Assembly: GCA_016840485.1 (NCBI GenBank)
Contig: JAEOSG010000013.1
Span: 1-33,127, forward strand
Length of the DNA: 33,127 nt
Direction: 5' to 3'
Source: Candidatus Baldrarchaeota archaeon
Lineage (GTDB): Archaea; Asgardarchaeota; Baldrarchaeia; Baldrarchaeales; DXJG01
Below are positions 19,425-28,578 of the stretch, piece by piece. Positions within the stretch are counted from its first letter, which is position 1. Every line of letters begins with the position of its first letter. The notes beneath the pieces are model-generated. The model was not told where the DNA came from and did no database searches. It worked only from the letters and a program-made list of their open reading frames with translations. Made by a program: the position numbers and the translations under genes.

Positions 19425-19823
19425 ACCAAACTCACCAACGTCTTTACCCCTTTTAAACTTATAAATACCATGATTTTATTCAGTCAAGCTTCTATTGCAA
19501 TAGAAACTACTTATGTTATTACTAAAATTTCTATTTCCTTGCCAAGTTCTTTGAAATTAGAAACGTTATGCGCTGAAATGTAAAATTGGTAAAGTATCGG
19601 GAGCTAATAGCTCTAAAGGTAGATGGATATAATGCTTCTTAATATTGATAAGGGTTGTTAAGTGTTTGTTTGAAGATAATGTGCCTTATGGTCTATTTTT
19701 ATTAAATAGTAAAACTTGATAAGGGGTTAAAAGTACGAATAAAAATGATAAATATTAGTTAGGTTAACTATCTAATATGAAAACAAAAACTGAGAATAAC
19801 CGATGATGCTAGGAGGGTGACGC

Positions 19824-21056
19824 TTGAAAAAGATACACCTAGTAGAGACTATATTAGGTATAATGGCGGTAGATGACCAAGGGAATGTAATAGAAAAAGA
19901 GCTATTTGAGAAAAATTCGGAGGAAATCGCGGAAAAAATATACAAACTACAACAAGGAGAAATAATACCTGAACTTCAACAAATCGCTCAGAAAATAAAA
20001 AACGTTGAAGAAATAGTAGTGGAAGACGAATCACTTGCAAAGGCATTAAGAGAAATATATCAGGCTAAAATAACCGTAGAAAAACCAAGCCCAATAGCTC
20101 AACAAATAAGAGCCCAAATCCCAGACTTAGCTCAAAAATATAATTATGCAAAATCACTTCAAGAGTACATTCAATTAGCTCATCAAATAGCCACATATTT
20201 AACAAGAAGGAAAATTAGAACAGCAGCTGAAAAAAGAGATCAGCTCATAGCCCAAGCAATAGAAACAATCGATGACATAGATAAGACACTAAATCTTTTT
20301 GCATCGAGAATACGTGAATGGTACGGACTGCATTTTCCAGAATTAAATAAATTAATAGACGAGCATCGAACATACGTAAGATTAGTTAAGGAATTGGGTT
20401 TAAGGAAAAACTACATACGAGAAAACCTACAGAGAATGGGATTTTCATCGGAGAGAGTTAAAGAACTCGAGGAGCTGGCAAAAACCTCTATGGGTGCAAA
20501 CATAGCAGAAGAGGACATGGAACCTCTACAAAAGTTTGCAAGCATAACATTAAAGCTATATCAATTACGAAAGGAGCTAGAAGAATATATTGATGAATCC
20601 ATGAAAGAAACAGCACCAAACATAAGGGGACTAGTAGGGTCTCTATTGGGAGCAAGACTAATTAGCTTAGCAGGGTCACTGGAGGAATTGGCTAGAATGC
20701 CAGCATCAACCATTCAAGTACTCGGCGCAGAAAAAGCTCTTTTCCGCGCATTGCGAACAGGTGCACGACCGCCAAAACATGGAGTTCTCTTTCAATACCC
20801 AGCTATTCACGGTTCCCCTCGATGGCAACGCGGGAAAATAGCTCGTGCGGTTGCTGGAAAACTGGCGATAGCCGCAAGAATTGATGCTTTTTCCGGAGAA
20901 TACATGGCAGATGAATTAAAAGCAGAACTTGAAAAGCGAATTGAAGAAATAAAGAAGAAATATCCGAAGCCCCCAAAGAGAAAAAAGCCAGAAAAAGTTA
21001 AAAAAATAAAAATACGCAAAAAGAAAAAGGAGAAAAGAAAAAAGAAGGGAAAGTAA
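19824..21056 (+). CDS. nop5: Nop5/Nop56-Nop58 C/D box sRNP core protein
   Basis: 410 aa from a TTG start with a GGAGGGTG Shine-Dalgarno; GANIAEEDMEPL, APNIRGLVGSLLGARLISLAGSLEELARMPASTIQVLGAEKALFRALRTGARPPKHGVLFQYPAIHGSPRWQRGKIARAVAGKLAIAARID, K-rich C-terminal tail. Confidence 0.97.
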   Translation: MKKIHLVETILGIMAVDDQGNVIEKELFEKNSEEIAEKIYKLQQGEIIPELQQIAQKIKNVEEIVVEDESLAKALREIYQAKITVEKPSPIAQQIRAQIPDLAQKYNYAKSLQEYIQLAHQIATYLTRRKIRTAAEKRDQLIAQAIETIDDIDKTLNLFASRIREWYGLHFPELNKLIDEHRTYVRLVKELGLRKNYIRENLQRMGFSSERVKELEELAKTSMGANIAEEDMEPLQKFASITLKLYQLRKELEEYIDESMKETAPNIRGLVGSLLGARLISLAGSLEELARMPASTIQVLGAEKALFRALRTGARPPKHGVLFQYPAIHGSPRWQRGKIARAVAGKLAIAARIDAFSGEYMADELKAELEKRIEEIKKKYPKPPKRKKPEKVKKIKIRKKKKEKRKKKGK

Positions 21057-21057
21057 C

Positions 21058-21756
21058 ATGAGCGTTAAGGTAGAATCTCACGAAAAATTTGAAAACATTT
21101 ACTGGGCAATTTTTAAGGATACGGGAGAAAGGAAACTAGCAACAAAAAATCTAGCTCCGGGTCACACAGTATACGGTGAACGCCTAATAAAATACGAAGG
21201 AGAGGAATATCGCTTATGGGATCCTTACCGATCAAAGCTAGCAGCTGCAATACTTAAAGGAATAAAGGTTATTCCGATAAGAACAGGAGATCGTATATTA
21301 TATCTGGGAGCTGCTACCGGGTCAACAAGTTCCCATTGTAGTGATATTGTTGGGTCTAATGGGATAGTCTTTTGTGTAGAGTTCTCACCACGAGTTCTAA
21401 GAGAACTGGTAGGTGTAGCAGAACACCGCAGAAATATGATACCCTTGCTTGAAGATGCACGTTTCCCTTGGAAATATAGAATGCTAGTACCACAAGTTGA
21501 TGTTATCTACCAAGACGTTGCTCAGCCCGAACAAGCAAAGATATTAGCAGATAATGCTGAGTTCTTTTTAAAGCCTAACGGCTGGGCTCTATTGGCAATT
21601 AAAGCTCGAAGTGTCGACGTTACAGCAGAGCCATCAGAAGTATATAAAAAGGAAATAGAAACACTAGAAAAAAGAAACTTCGAAATAAAAGACGTTGTTC
21701 ACTTAGAACCATTTGACAAAGCGCATGCATTCCTCGTTATGCAGTATAAACCGTAA
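21058..21756 (+). CDS. flpA: Fibrillarin-like rRNA/tRNA 2'-O-methyltransferase
   Basis: 232 aa; YGERLIKYEGEEYRLWDPYRSKLAAAILKG, YLGAATGSTSSHCSDIVG, VYQDVAQPEQA-like motif, LLAIKARSVDVTA. Confidence 0.98.
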   Translation: MSVKVESHEKFENIYWAIFKDTGERKLATKNLAPGHTVYGERLIKYEGEEYRLWDPYRSKLAAAILKGIKVIPIRTGDRILYLGAATGSTSSHCSDIVGSNGIVFCVEFSPRVLRELVGVAEHRRNMIPLLEDARFPWKYRMLVPQVDVIYQDVAQPEQAKILADNAEFFLKPNGWALLAIKARSVDVTAEPSEVYKKEIETLEKRNFEIKDVVHLEPFDKAHAFLVMQYKP

Positions 21757-21858
21757 GACCTCTATAAGCATTCTACATTTCCCTGTATTACCCGTACTGA
21801 AATGTAACATAACAGGCAGTAATTCGTTGAAAAACTTTGTTGAAGGGAGGTTAACGCA

Positions 21859-22338
21859 ATGGGTGAAGATAAGTTCCTAAGAGTTCTATGGAAATATGAA
21901 ATAGAGAGAATTAATGATCATTTACCTAAGAAAACTAAAACTCTATCCAACCTCTTGGAAGAGGAGGAACCGTATGTAATATCTAGGGATGGCAGTAATT
22001 TCCTTATAGATAAGGAAGAATTAAACTTTTTAGCTTCTTTTATTCCTAAAGAATTACACAAATTGGTTAGACTGCCTATTGTCCTTATCCGTAGATTAGA
22101 TTTAGGAAAAGGGGTATTTACCATAGGTGGCGGTAAACTGGAGTCCTTTATAATTCACAAACTTCTAAAAAATACGAATGCCGCATTTTCTGAATACAAA
22201 GATGTTGATTTACCTCCGTACATTTATTGGCCCCACGTTGTTGAGTTGCGAAGAAGATTTAAGACGGTTATTACAATCGGTTTCGGTGTTTCTAAGAAAG
22301 ATCTCAGTGATGCTAAAAGATTTCTTAGAGGCTATTAG
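21859..22338 (+). CDS. UPF0216 (DUF61) family protein
   Basis: 159 aa; LPIVLIRRLDLGKGVFTIGGGKLESFIIHKLL is typical of archaeal UPF0216 proteins. Confidence 0.75.
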   Translation: MGEDKFLRVLWKYEIERINDHLPKKTKTLSNLLEEEEPYVISRDGSNFLIDKEELNFLASFIPKELHKLVRLPIVLIRRLDLGKGVFTIGGGKLESFIIHKLLKNTNAAFSEYKDVDLPPYIYWPHVVELRRRFKTVITIGFGVSKKDLSDAKRFLRGY

Positions 22339-22410
22339 CACATAGTTAATATCCGATTAATTTTTAAGTCAGTTACTTATCTATTTCTTAGAAGTCAAGA
22401 GGCTATTTCC

Positions 22411-23376
22411 ATGCTCCCAGAGCGACTAATATTGTTAGAAAATGTAAAAAGAGCATTTAAGGAAGCTGGTTTTGCTATTTCCATGTATTGCAAAGTAAAA
22501 TCTACGTGTTTCGACCTTGTTGCCAGGAAAAATAAAATTCTTCTTTTCGTTAAAGTTCTATACAACGTAGATAGCTTACAACAGGAGCATGCTAAAGAGT
22601 TAAAACTTCTTTCCCTTATATTCTCTGCTTCTCCATTAGTTGTTGGAGAGAAGAGCGGTCATACGACGTTGGAAGATGGAGTGGTTTATGAAAGATATGG
22701 TATACCGGTGATTAATATTAACTCCCTTATTTATGCTCTAATTGAGGGCAAGTTTCCGATAGTTATTGCTAAAAGAGGTGGATTCTTCGTAAAAATAGAT
22801 AGCAAAGCCTTAAGGTCAGAAAGAATCAGAAAGAACCTATCACTTGGATTATTGGCTGAAATGGTGGGGGTGTCCAGAAAAACTATTTATGAATATGAGA
22901 GAGGTAGTATGGATGCAACTGTTGAAACTGCGCATAAATTGGAAAACCTATTAGATACAAAGTTAACACAGCCCATTAATATCTTTGCGTGGAAAATTGA
23001 GGATGTTGAATCCCTAGAAAATGAAAGTATTGAAAATGAGCTAAAAGAAATTGTGTGCGAACTATTATCAGAACTGGGTTTTGGGGTTATACCAACATTT
23101 AGAACACCATTTGACGTTGTCGCAAAAACTCCGGAAGCTAAAATCGTTATACTAACCGGGGTAGGATATCCTGGGGAAAGAGGTATAAGAAAAAGAATAA
23201 AGGTCGTTAAGAGCATATCTCAAATAATACGAAAGTATGCAGTCTTCGTTTTAGAAGGCAAGCGTGTTTCGCCTAATATTGATGGGGTACCTATATTAAA
23301 AACCAGTGAGCTAAAAAGAATGGAGGAACCGGAAGAACTACTTAATACAATTATAAAAAGACAGATTATTAATTAA
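22411..23376 (+). CDS. Putative HTH-type transcriptional regulator (XRE, COG1395-like)
   Basis: 321 aa; central HTH RIRKNLSLGLLAEMVGVSRKTIYEYERGSMDATVETAHKLENLL flanked by nuclease-like alpha/beta regions. Confidence 0.8.
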   Translation: MLPERLILLENVKRAFKEAGFAISMYCKVKSTCFDLVARKNKILLFVKVLYNVDSLQQEHAKELKLLSLIFSASPLVVGEKSGHTTLEDGVVYERYGIPVININSLIYALIEGKFPIVIAKRGGFFVKIDSKALRSERIRKNLSLGLLAEMVGVSRKTIYEYERGSMDATVETAHKLENLLDTKLTQPINIFAWKIEDVESLENESIENELKEIVCELLSELGFGVIPTFRTPFDVVAKTPEAKIVILTGVGYPGERGIRKRIKVVKSISQIIRKYAVFVLEGKRVSPNIDGVPILKTSELKRMEEPEELLNTIIKRQIIN

Positions 23377-23377
23377 C

Positions 23378-24037
23378 CTACAATAGTTTTCGCTGTAAAA
23401 CGTGTTTTTCATATATTTTCCTTGCAGTTAGCCATGTTTTTCGGACGCAATCTGGCAGTTTATGGTATCGTTTAACATAGTTTTCTAAAAATTGAATAGT
23501 TTTCTTATCTGAGGGATAACCACTGCCAAAATCACCATAAATTTCCTTAAGTCGACTAATTATTTCATCTCTTCTAACTTTAGCTATAATAGATGCCGCG
23601 GAAACGACAGGGTAAGTCTTATCGGCTTTGTGCTCAGAAATAATAGTTATTTTTTTCATTGAATGTGGCAAGAAAGATTTAATAGTCTTAGTAAACCTAT
23701 TTGCTTTAATATCGGCAGCATCTACGTAGACAATGTTAGGCTTTAAACATGCAATTATTTTAGCCATATTTTCTGCTTCTAACACGTTTAACGTTTTGTG
23801 TAGAGAAAATCTCTCATCTATCTCCTTGGGGCTAATTTCCATTATTTTAATTTCATCTGCAATCTGTCTAATTTTATCTACGAGTTTCTCCCGCATATTT
23901 GGCGATAAAAGCTTAGAATCTCTAACGCCAAGACTGCTAAGATAGGTAATATTTTCTTGACTAATTAATACACCTGCAATAACCATCGGTCCTATTACTG
24001 GCCCCCTACCTGCTTCATCAAGGCCTAATACTTGCAT
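23378..24037 (-). CDS. rnhB: Ribonuclease HII
   Basis: 219 aa; LGLDEAGRGPVIGPMVIAGV, DSKLLSPNMREKL, VSAASIIAKVRRDEII, GSGYPSDKKT. Confidence 0.97.
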   Translation of the reverse strand: MQVLGLDEAGRGPVIGPMVIAGVLISQENITYLSSLGVRDSKLLSPNMREKLVDKIRQIADEIKIMEISPKEIDERFSLHKTLNVLEAENMAKIIACLKPNIVYVDAADIKANRFTKTIKSFLPHSMKKITIISEHKADKTYPVVSAASIIAKVRRDEIISRLKEIYGDFGSGYPSDKKTIQFLENYVKRYHKLPDCVRKTWLTARKIYEKHVLQRKLL

Positions 24038-24146
24038 ATTGCTATCTTCTCCCTTGCATAGACTTTAAAGGATCCTTTACTCTAGCATATTAATAGATTT
24101 GATAACATTGATTAAGTATATGCGCTCTGAAAACGTGGAGGAGTGA

Positions 24147-25424
24147 TTGTTGTTTAAATGTACCGATGAATGCCCAGCCTATGAATGGTGCCATACAATT
24201 CGTGAAATGGTGGTTAAAAATTTCGCAAAAGCCGTAAAAGCATTCAGAGAGACTGAAAAACCGCAGTTTTTTAAGCAGATTAGGAAGAAAGGCGTTAGGT
24301 TTTCTTATCCAGCAATGAAACCTGTTAACATGCTCAATAGAGATATTTCAGTTGCAGCAATACAAGTGTTTCAAAAAATCAACAATAAAAAACTAATAAT
24401 TTGTGAGCCGCTTTCTGGATGCGGAGTTCGCGGCATAAGATATGCCAAAGATGTCGATGGGATTGAAAAAGTTGTAATAAACGACTGGAATCCTGTAGCT
24501 TTCTCTTTAATGAACAAAAACATAAAAATTAATCGCGTAGAAAGTATAGTAGAAGCTTATAATGAAGAAGCCTCTTCATTAATGTGTAGACTCTCTGCAC
24601 ATGGTTCACGATTTGATGTTGTAGATATAGATCCGTATGGTTCACCTGTACAATTTTTGGATGCAGCATTTAAAGTCTTAAGAGCCAAAAACGGGCTCTT
24701 ATGCATCACAGCCACAGACACAGCAACCTTATGTGGAGTATATCCCGAGGCATGTTATAGAAAATATCATAGTAAACCCTTAAGAACAGAATATTCTCAC
24801 GAATTAGCTGTAAGAATCCTCATAAGCCACGTTGCAATGGAAGCAGCAAAATATGATATAGGTATTGAGCCAGTTTTCTCCTACTTCAATGAACATCACC
24901 TAAGAATATTCCTAAGAACTAGTCGAGGTGCAAAAAACGCAAATAAAAGTGTTAAAAAATTAGGATATGTGTTACATTGCTTTAATTGCAATCACAGAGA
25001 AGTTTTAAGAGAAATTATAGGTTCTTTACCGAATGTGTGCAGAGTTTGCGGATCTATTAAAATTGAACTGGGAGGTCCACTTTGGGCAGATAAAATACTG
25101 GAAAAAGAGTTTTGCAGAAGTTTGCTCACAATACTCGAAAAATCGGACTTTTACACTAGGAGGTATGCTCTAAAATTTGTGGAGAAAATTTTTGGAGAAG
25201 CTGATGCACCAATTTTTTATCACGATGTTCATAAAGTTTGTAAGGAAGCCAAAGTTCATGTACCTCCTAAAGCGATTTTGATAGAAAAATTGAAAGAAAG
25301 GGGATTTGATGCTTATGAAACACATTTTAGCCCTTATGGAATAAAAACAGATGCGTCTCGTAAGGAGTTGCTGGAAACTGTTAAGACAATTGAAAAAAAT
25401 AATGTTAGAGTTAAAGAGTGTTAG
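24147..25424 (+). CDS. trm1: tRNA (guanine26-N2)-dimethyltransferase
   Basis: 425 aa from a TTG start; AMKPVNMLNRDISVAAI, EPLSGCGVRGIRYAKD, DIDPYGSPVQFLDAAF, TATDTATLCGVYPEACYRKY, zinc-binding CFNC...CRVCG. Confidence 0.95.
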   Translation: MLFKCTDECPAYEWCHTIREMVVKNFAKAVKAFRETEKPQFFKQIRKKGVRFSYPAMKPVNMLNRDISVAAIQVFQKINNKKLIICEPLSGCGVRGIRYAKDVDGIEKVVINDWNPVAFSLMNKNIKINRVESIVEAYNEEASSLMCRLSAHGSRFDVVDIDPYGSPVQFLDAAFKVLRAKNGLLCITATDTATLCGVYPEACYRKYHSKPLRTEYSHELAVRILISHVAMEAAKYDIGIEPVFSYFNEHHLRIFLRTSRGAKNANKSVKKLGYVLHCFNCNHREVLREIIGSLPNVCRVCGSIKIELGGPLWADKILEKEFCRSLLTILEKSDFYTRRYALKFVEKIFGEADAPIFYHDVHKVCKEAKVHVPPKAILIEKLKERGFDAYETHFSPYGIKTDASRKELLETVKTIEKNNVRVKEC

Positions 25425-25445
25425 TATCAGTAAGTCCGTAAAGAG

Positions 25446-26057
25446 GTGAACTTGTTGGGTAAAGATTGGTTAAAAAAGAGAAAAAGAGATTTTTACTATA
25501 GAAAAGCTAAACTCGAGGGACTAAGATCTAGAGCTGCCTACAAACTTAAACAACTAGACAAAAAATTTAAGATTTTCAAAGGAGTTAAAAAAGTTCTCGA
25601 TTTATGTTGTGCACCGGGAGGTTGGTTACAGTATTCTCTAAGCAGAATAGGTGAAGACGGCCTAATTATTGGTGTTGACTTGGTTGAAATCGCCCCTCTT
25701 CCCAACGTGCGCTTTATCCGAGGAGACATAACTCGTGAGGAGACTTTGGAGAAAATTGTTAAAGTAGCTAATGGTAAGATAGATCTTGTTTTAAGTGACT
25801 GTTCGCCTAATGTAAGTGGTATTTGGGAACTCGATCACGCTAGGCAAATATATCTAGCTGAAACTTCTCTAAAGATAGCTAGAAAAGTTCTTAGAAAGGG
25901 CGGGAAATTTGTTGTAAAGGTTTTCCAAGGAGACCTTTTTAATAACTATCTAGATAAAGTGAGAGAGCTTTTTAAAATAGTTAAAGTAACAAAACCTGAA
26001 GCATCCCGCAAGGAAAGCGCAGAAATGTACATAATAGCCTTTAATTTTAGTGGCTAA
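25446..26057 (+). CDS. rlmE: RlmE/FtsJ family 2'-O-ribose methyltransferase
   Basis: 203 aa; RSRAAYKLKQLDKKFKIF, VLDLCCAPGGWLQYSL, LVLSDCSPNVSGIWELDHARQIYL, GGKFVVKVFQG. Confidence 0.93.
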   Translation: MNLLGKDWLKKRKRDFYYRKAKLEGLRSRAAYKLKQLDKKFKIFKGVKKVLDLCCAPGGWLQYSLSRIGEDGLIIGVDLVEIAPLPNVRFIRGDITREETLEKIVKVANGKIDLVLSDCSPNVSGIWELDHARQIYLAETSLKIARKVLRKGGKFVVKVFQGDLFNNYLDKVRELFKIVKVTKPEASRKESAEMYIIAFNFSG

Positions 26058-26060
26058 AAA

Positions 26061-26426
26061 CTAAGTAGAACTCTTTTTTATGAGTTTCTCTATCCATTCC
26101 GTTAGATTTTTACACATTGCTGGCGTGATCGCGCTTCCGAGCTTACATTCTCTGATATTAGGACACGTAAAGCATGGACATCCATCCAAAGTTGTCCACT
26201 GTACTTCTTTTGTTTCAGTTTTAACCGGAACAAGTTTAAATGTCCATCTCCCTTTATAAAGAACTTTCTCCCTTTTAATTAATCCCTTACTTTCCAATCT
26301 GGTAGCTATTCGTGATCCTTCCCGGCTATTTGTTTTGAGCATCTTCCATAACTCACTTTGTAAAACGCCTTTTTCTCCTGCACGTTTAATAAGTTCATAT
26401 GCTTCTTCTTCCATGTTCATTCCCAT
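26061..26426 (-). CDS. RPC34/RPC39-like winged-helix protein with a C-terminal four-cysteine (predicted Fe-S) motif
   Basis: 121 aa; w[63 protein letters not shown], then [23 protein letters not shown]. Confidence 0.75.
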   Translation of the reverse strand: MGMNMEEEAYELIKRAGEKGVLQSELWKMLKTNSREGSRIATRLESKGLIKREKVLYKGRWTFKLVPVKTETKEVQWTTLDGCPCFTCPNIRECKLGSAITPAMCKNLTEWIEKLIKKSST

Positions 26427-27352
26427 GTTATATTTTGTAATGTTTTCAAATCTAATTTTTCAACGAGTTCCTTATATCGGTTCCTAATCGTAACCTCCGT
26501 TACACGTGCAACTTCTGCAATTTGCTTTTGAGTTCTTCTCTCTTCCATAAGTATCCCAGCAATATATATTGCTGCTGCAGCAATACTTTTTGGGCCCTTA
26601 CCGAAGGTTATGCCTTTTACACTGGCTTGTTTAATTATATTGATTGCCATATTTTGCACTTTACTTGAGAGGCCAAGTTCAGAGGCGAACTTGGGAACAT
26701 AGTCGATCGGATTAGCTGGAGGAAATAACATATGGAGTTTTTTTGCCAAGAACCTATAATTCCTACCTAAGTTCTTCTTTTTTATCCTTGAAACCTCTGA
26801 AATTTCGTCGAGTGTGATGGGAATTTTACACTGTCGACACGCTGCATAAATTGCAGCTGCTGCGACTTCCTCAATGGAACGTCCCTTAATCAAATTCAAC
26901 TCGACAGCTTTTCTATAAATAACGGCTGCTGACTCTTTAACATTTTTTGGCAAACCTAGATGTGACGCCATTCTGTTCAATTCTGATAATGCAAAGACGA
27001 GGTTTCTTTCGATGACATCCGAAACAGATAAACGTCTTTGAAGCTTACGTAACCTATATATTTGAGCCCGCTTTATTGGTGGCAAATTTCTTCCATATAT
27101 ATCTTTACCTTTCCAACCTATCACCGTTGTTAATCCCTTGTCATGTATGGTATAAGTTGCTGGTGCACCAACACGCACTCTTTCTTTTGTTTGTTCCTTG
27201 TCGAAAATCCGCCATTCAGGCCCAAAATCCATCATTTTTTCCTTAATTACAAGGCCACAATTTGTACATATGAGTTCTGCTCTTTCATAATCCTTTATTA
27301 ATTCAACTTCCCCGCATTCGGGGCATCTTATTTTTTGATCTTTTTTTGTCAA
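26417..27352 (-). CDS. tfb: Transcription initiation factor IIB
   Basis: N-terminal zinc ribbon [24 protein letters not shown], two cyclin-like repeats. The TTG start at 27352 is preferred over the tracked 27421 because AGGAGG lies at the right spacing (AGGAGGAAAACATTTG on the minus strand). Confidence 0.93.
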   Translation of the reverse strand: MTKKDQKIRCPECGEVELIKDYERAELICTNCGLVIKEKMMDFGPEWRIFDKEQTKERVRVGAPATYTIHDKGLTTVIGWKGKDIYGRNLPPIKRAQIYRLRKLQRRLSVSDVIERNLVFALSELNRMASHLGLPKNVKESAAVIYRKAVELNLIKGRSIEEVAAAAIYAACRQCKIPITLDEISEVSRIKKKNLGRNYRFLAKKLHMLFPPANPIDYVPKFASELGLSSKVQNMAINIIKQASVKGITFGKGPKSIAAAAIYIAGILMEERRTQKQIAEVARVTEVTIRNRYKELVEKLDLKTLQNITWE

Positions 27353-27620
27353 ATGTTTTCCTCCTGAGCTTAGCTTTTTTCGTTTTTCTAGGAGAAGGAA
27401 GAATGTAAAGAAGTTGCCCAATCAAATGATCCAAATTTAGGCCTTCTTTCGGCTTGACAGCTACATATGGCTCTGAAATCGGACCAAAAACATCAGAAAC
27501 CTTTCCTATTTCAGTTAATTTTTTTGTAACAACAGTATCGCCAATTCTAGGAACAAATTCCGACTTTAAAATAAGCATTTTATGAGAGGACACATGAGAA
27601 ACTTTCCCCAATCGTTTCAA
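27303..27620 (-). CDS. gar1: H/ACA RNP protein Gar1
   Basis: 105 aa; [56 protein letters not shown], basic C-terminal tail; TTG start preceded by GGAGGA. Confidence 0.9.
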   Translation of the reverse strand: MKRLGKVSHVSSHKMLILKSEFVPRIGDTVVTKKLTEIGKVSDVFGPISEPYVAVKPKEGLNLDHLIGQLLYILPSPRKTKKAKLRRKTFDKKRSKNKMPRMRGS

Positions 27621-27722
27621 TAATCATCCTCCTGCATACTCTCTGAACAGGTTACATCCCTTATCTAAATGTTCTTATCTTTATTAAAGAATCTTGCTTT
27701 TAAAGATAGTTCACAATTAAAT

Positions 27723-28022
27723 TTATTGAATCTTAAGTTCTTTCAAAATTTTCCCGATTTTTTTAAGAATTAAAGTTTTTCTTAATCTTTCTTTCTCGGT
27801 TTCGATCAAAATCCTTCCCCTGTAATTCCACCAATCCTTCGGATACCTTTTATCAGGTTCAATTATAGTTTTAAAACCAAGTTTTCGAGCAGCTTTATCT
27901 ATTTCTGTGAGTGAAGGATTTTCAACACTAAGTTTTAAAGGAACTCGTCTTCCCTGGCTTCTTGACAGTTTTTTATCGAAGTAAGCTGGCCACAAAATGA
28001 TATAGTTTCCCTTTTTACGCAT
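27723..28022 (-). CDS. srp19: Signal recognition particle 19 kDa protein
   Basis: 99 aa; YIILWPAYFDKKLSRSQGRRVPLKLSVENPSLTEIDKAARKLGF..KRYPKDWWNYRGRILIE. Confidence 0.95.
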   Translation of the reverse strand: MRKKGNYIILWPAYFDKKLSRSQGRRVPLKLSVENPSLTEIDKAARKLGFKTIIEPDKRYPKDWWNYRGRILIETEKERLRKTLILKKIGKILKELKIQ

Positions 28023-28093
28023 AAATAGTCTCCTCAGTAAAATTTAAGGACAAGAGTATAACAATTTGTAAATAAATCAAACAAAATTTTATT

Positions 28094-28483
28094 TTACCCT
28101 TTTTCTCTAATCAATATAGCATTTACAACTCCATTCTGACCGGGGCGGCTTGTCACTCTAGCTATTCCCATCTCTGTCTTTATGACTGCTCCCTTAGTTA
28201 TTACTCCTCTGCGAGAGTAATCTATGTTTGCTGGATTCTCCAGTACATCAACAATCTTCACTTTCTTGGTAGTTCCACTGTCTGGATCGGTGACGTTGGC
28301 ATACTCAGTGGACAATAATCTTACTTTAGTGTTTCCTCCACGTGTTCTAATAATTTTCCTTTTGTCTGGACCTAAGATAGTTTCAGCCGGATCACGACCC
28401 ATTTCATACTTTCTCTTTTTCCTAAATTTCTTTCTCCTAGCTCCAGTTGGTAGTCGACGCGACCTTCCATGCCATATTACCAA
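28094..28483 (-). CDS. rps8e: Small ribosomal subunit protein eS8 (S8e)
   Basis: 129 aa; [90 protein letters not shown]. Confidence 0.97.
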   Translation of the reverse strand: MVIWHGRSRRLPTGARRKKFRKKRKYEMGRDPAETILGPDKRKIIRTRGGNTKVRLLSTEYANVTDPDSGTTKKVKIVDVLENPANIDYSRRGVITKGAVIKTEMGIARVTSRPGQNGVVNAILIREKG

Positions 28484-28520
28484 CGAAGATCACCCTCTGC
28501 ATACTCAGCATTTAGACCTT

Positions 28521-28547
28521 TGAGAACAAATTTATAAATTTATCTCA
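28521..28547. promoter_or_regulatory. Palindromic TATA-like element in the rps8e/hypE divergent intergenic region
   Basis: 14-bp perfect palindrome AAATTTATAAATTT at 28528-28541, flanked by TGAGA (28521-28525) and TCTCA (28543-28547). Confidence 0.5.
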
Positions 28548-28578
28548 GCAATCCTATGCAGAAAGGAGGCGACAACCC

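Noticed and set aside
19798-19824. Candidate C/D box sRNA: CTGAGAATAACCGATGATGC upstream of nop5
   Set aside because: C-box-like GATGATG is present but no D box (CTGA) follows at a suitable distance; it overlaps the nop5 Shine-Dalgarno region.
27353-27421. N-terminal extension [23 protein letters not shown] of TFB in the track
   Set aside because: Overlaps gar1 and precedes a TTG start with a well-placed AGGAGG; the extension is not typical of TFB.
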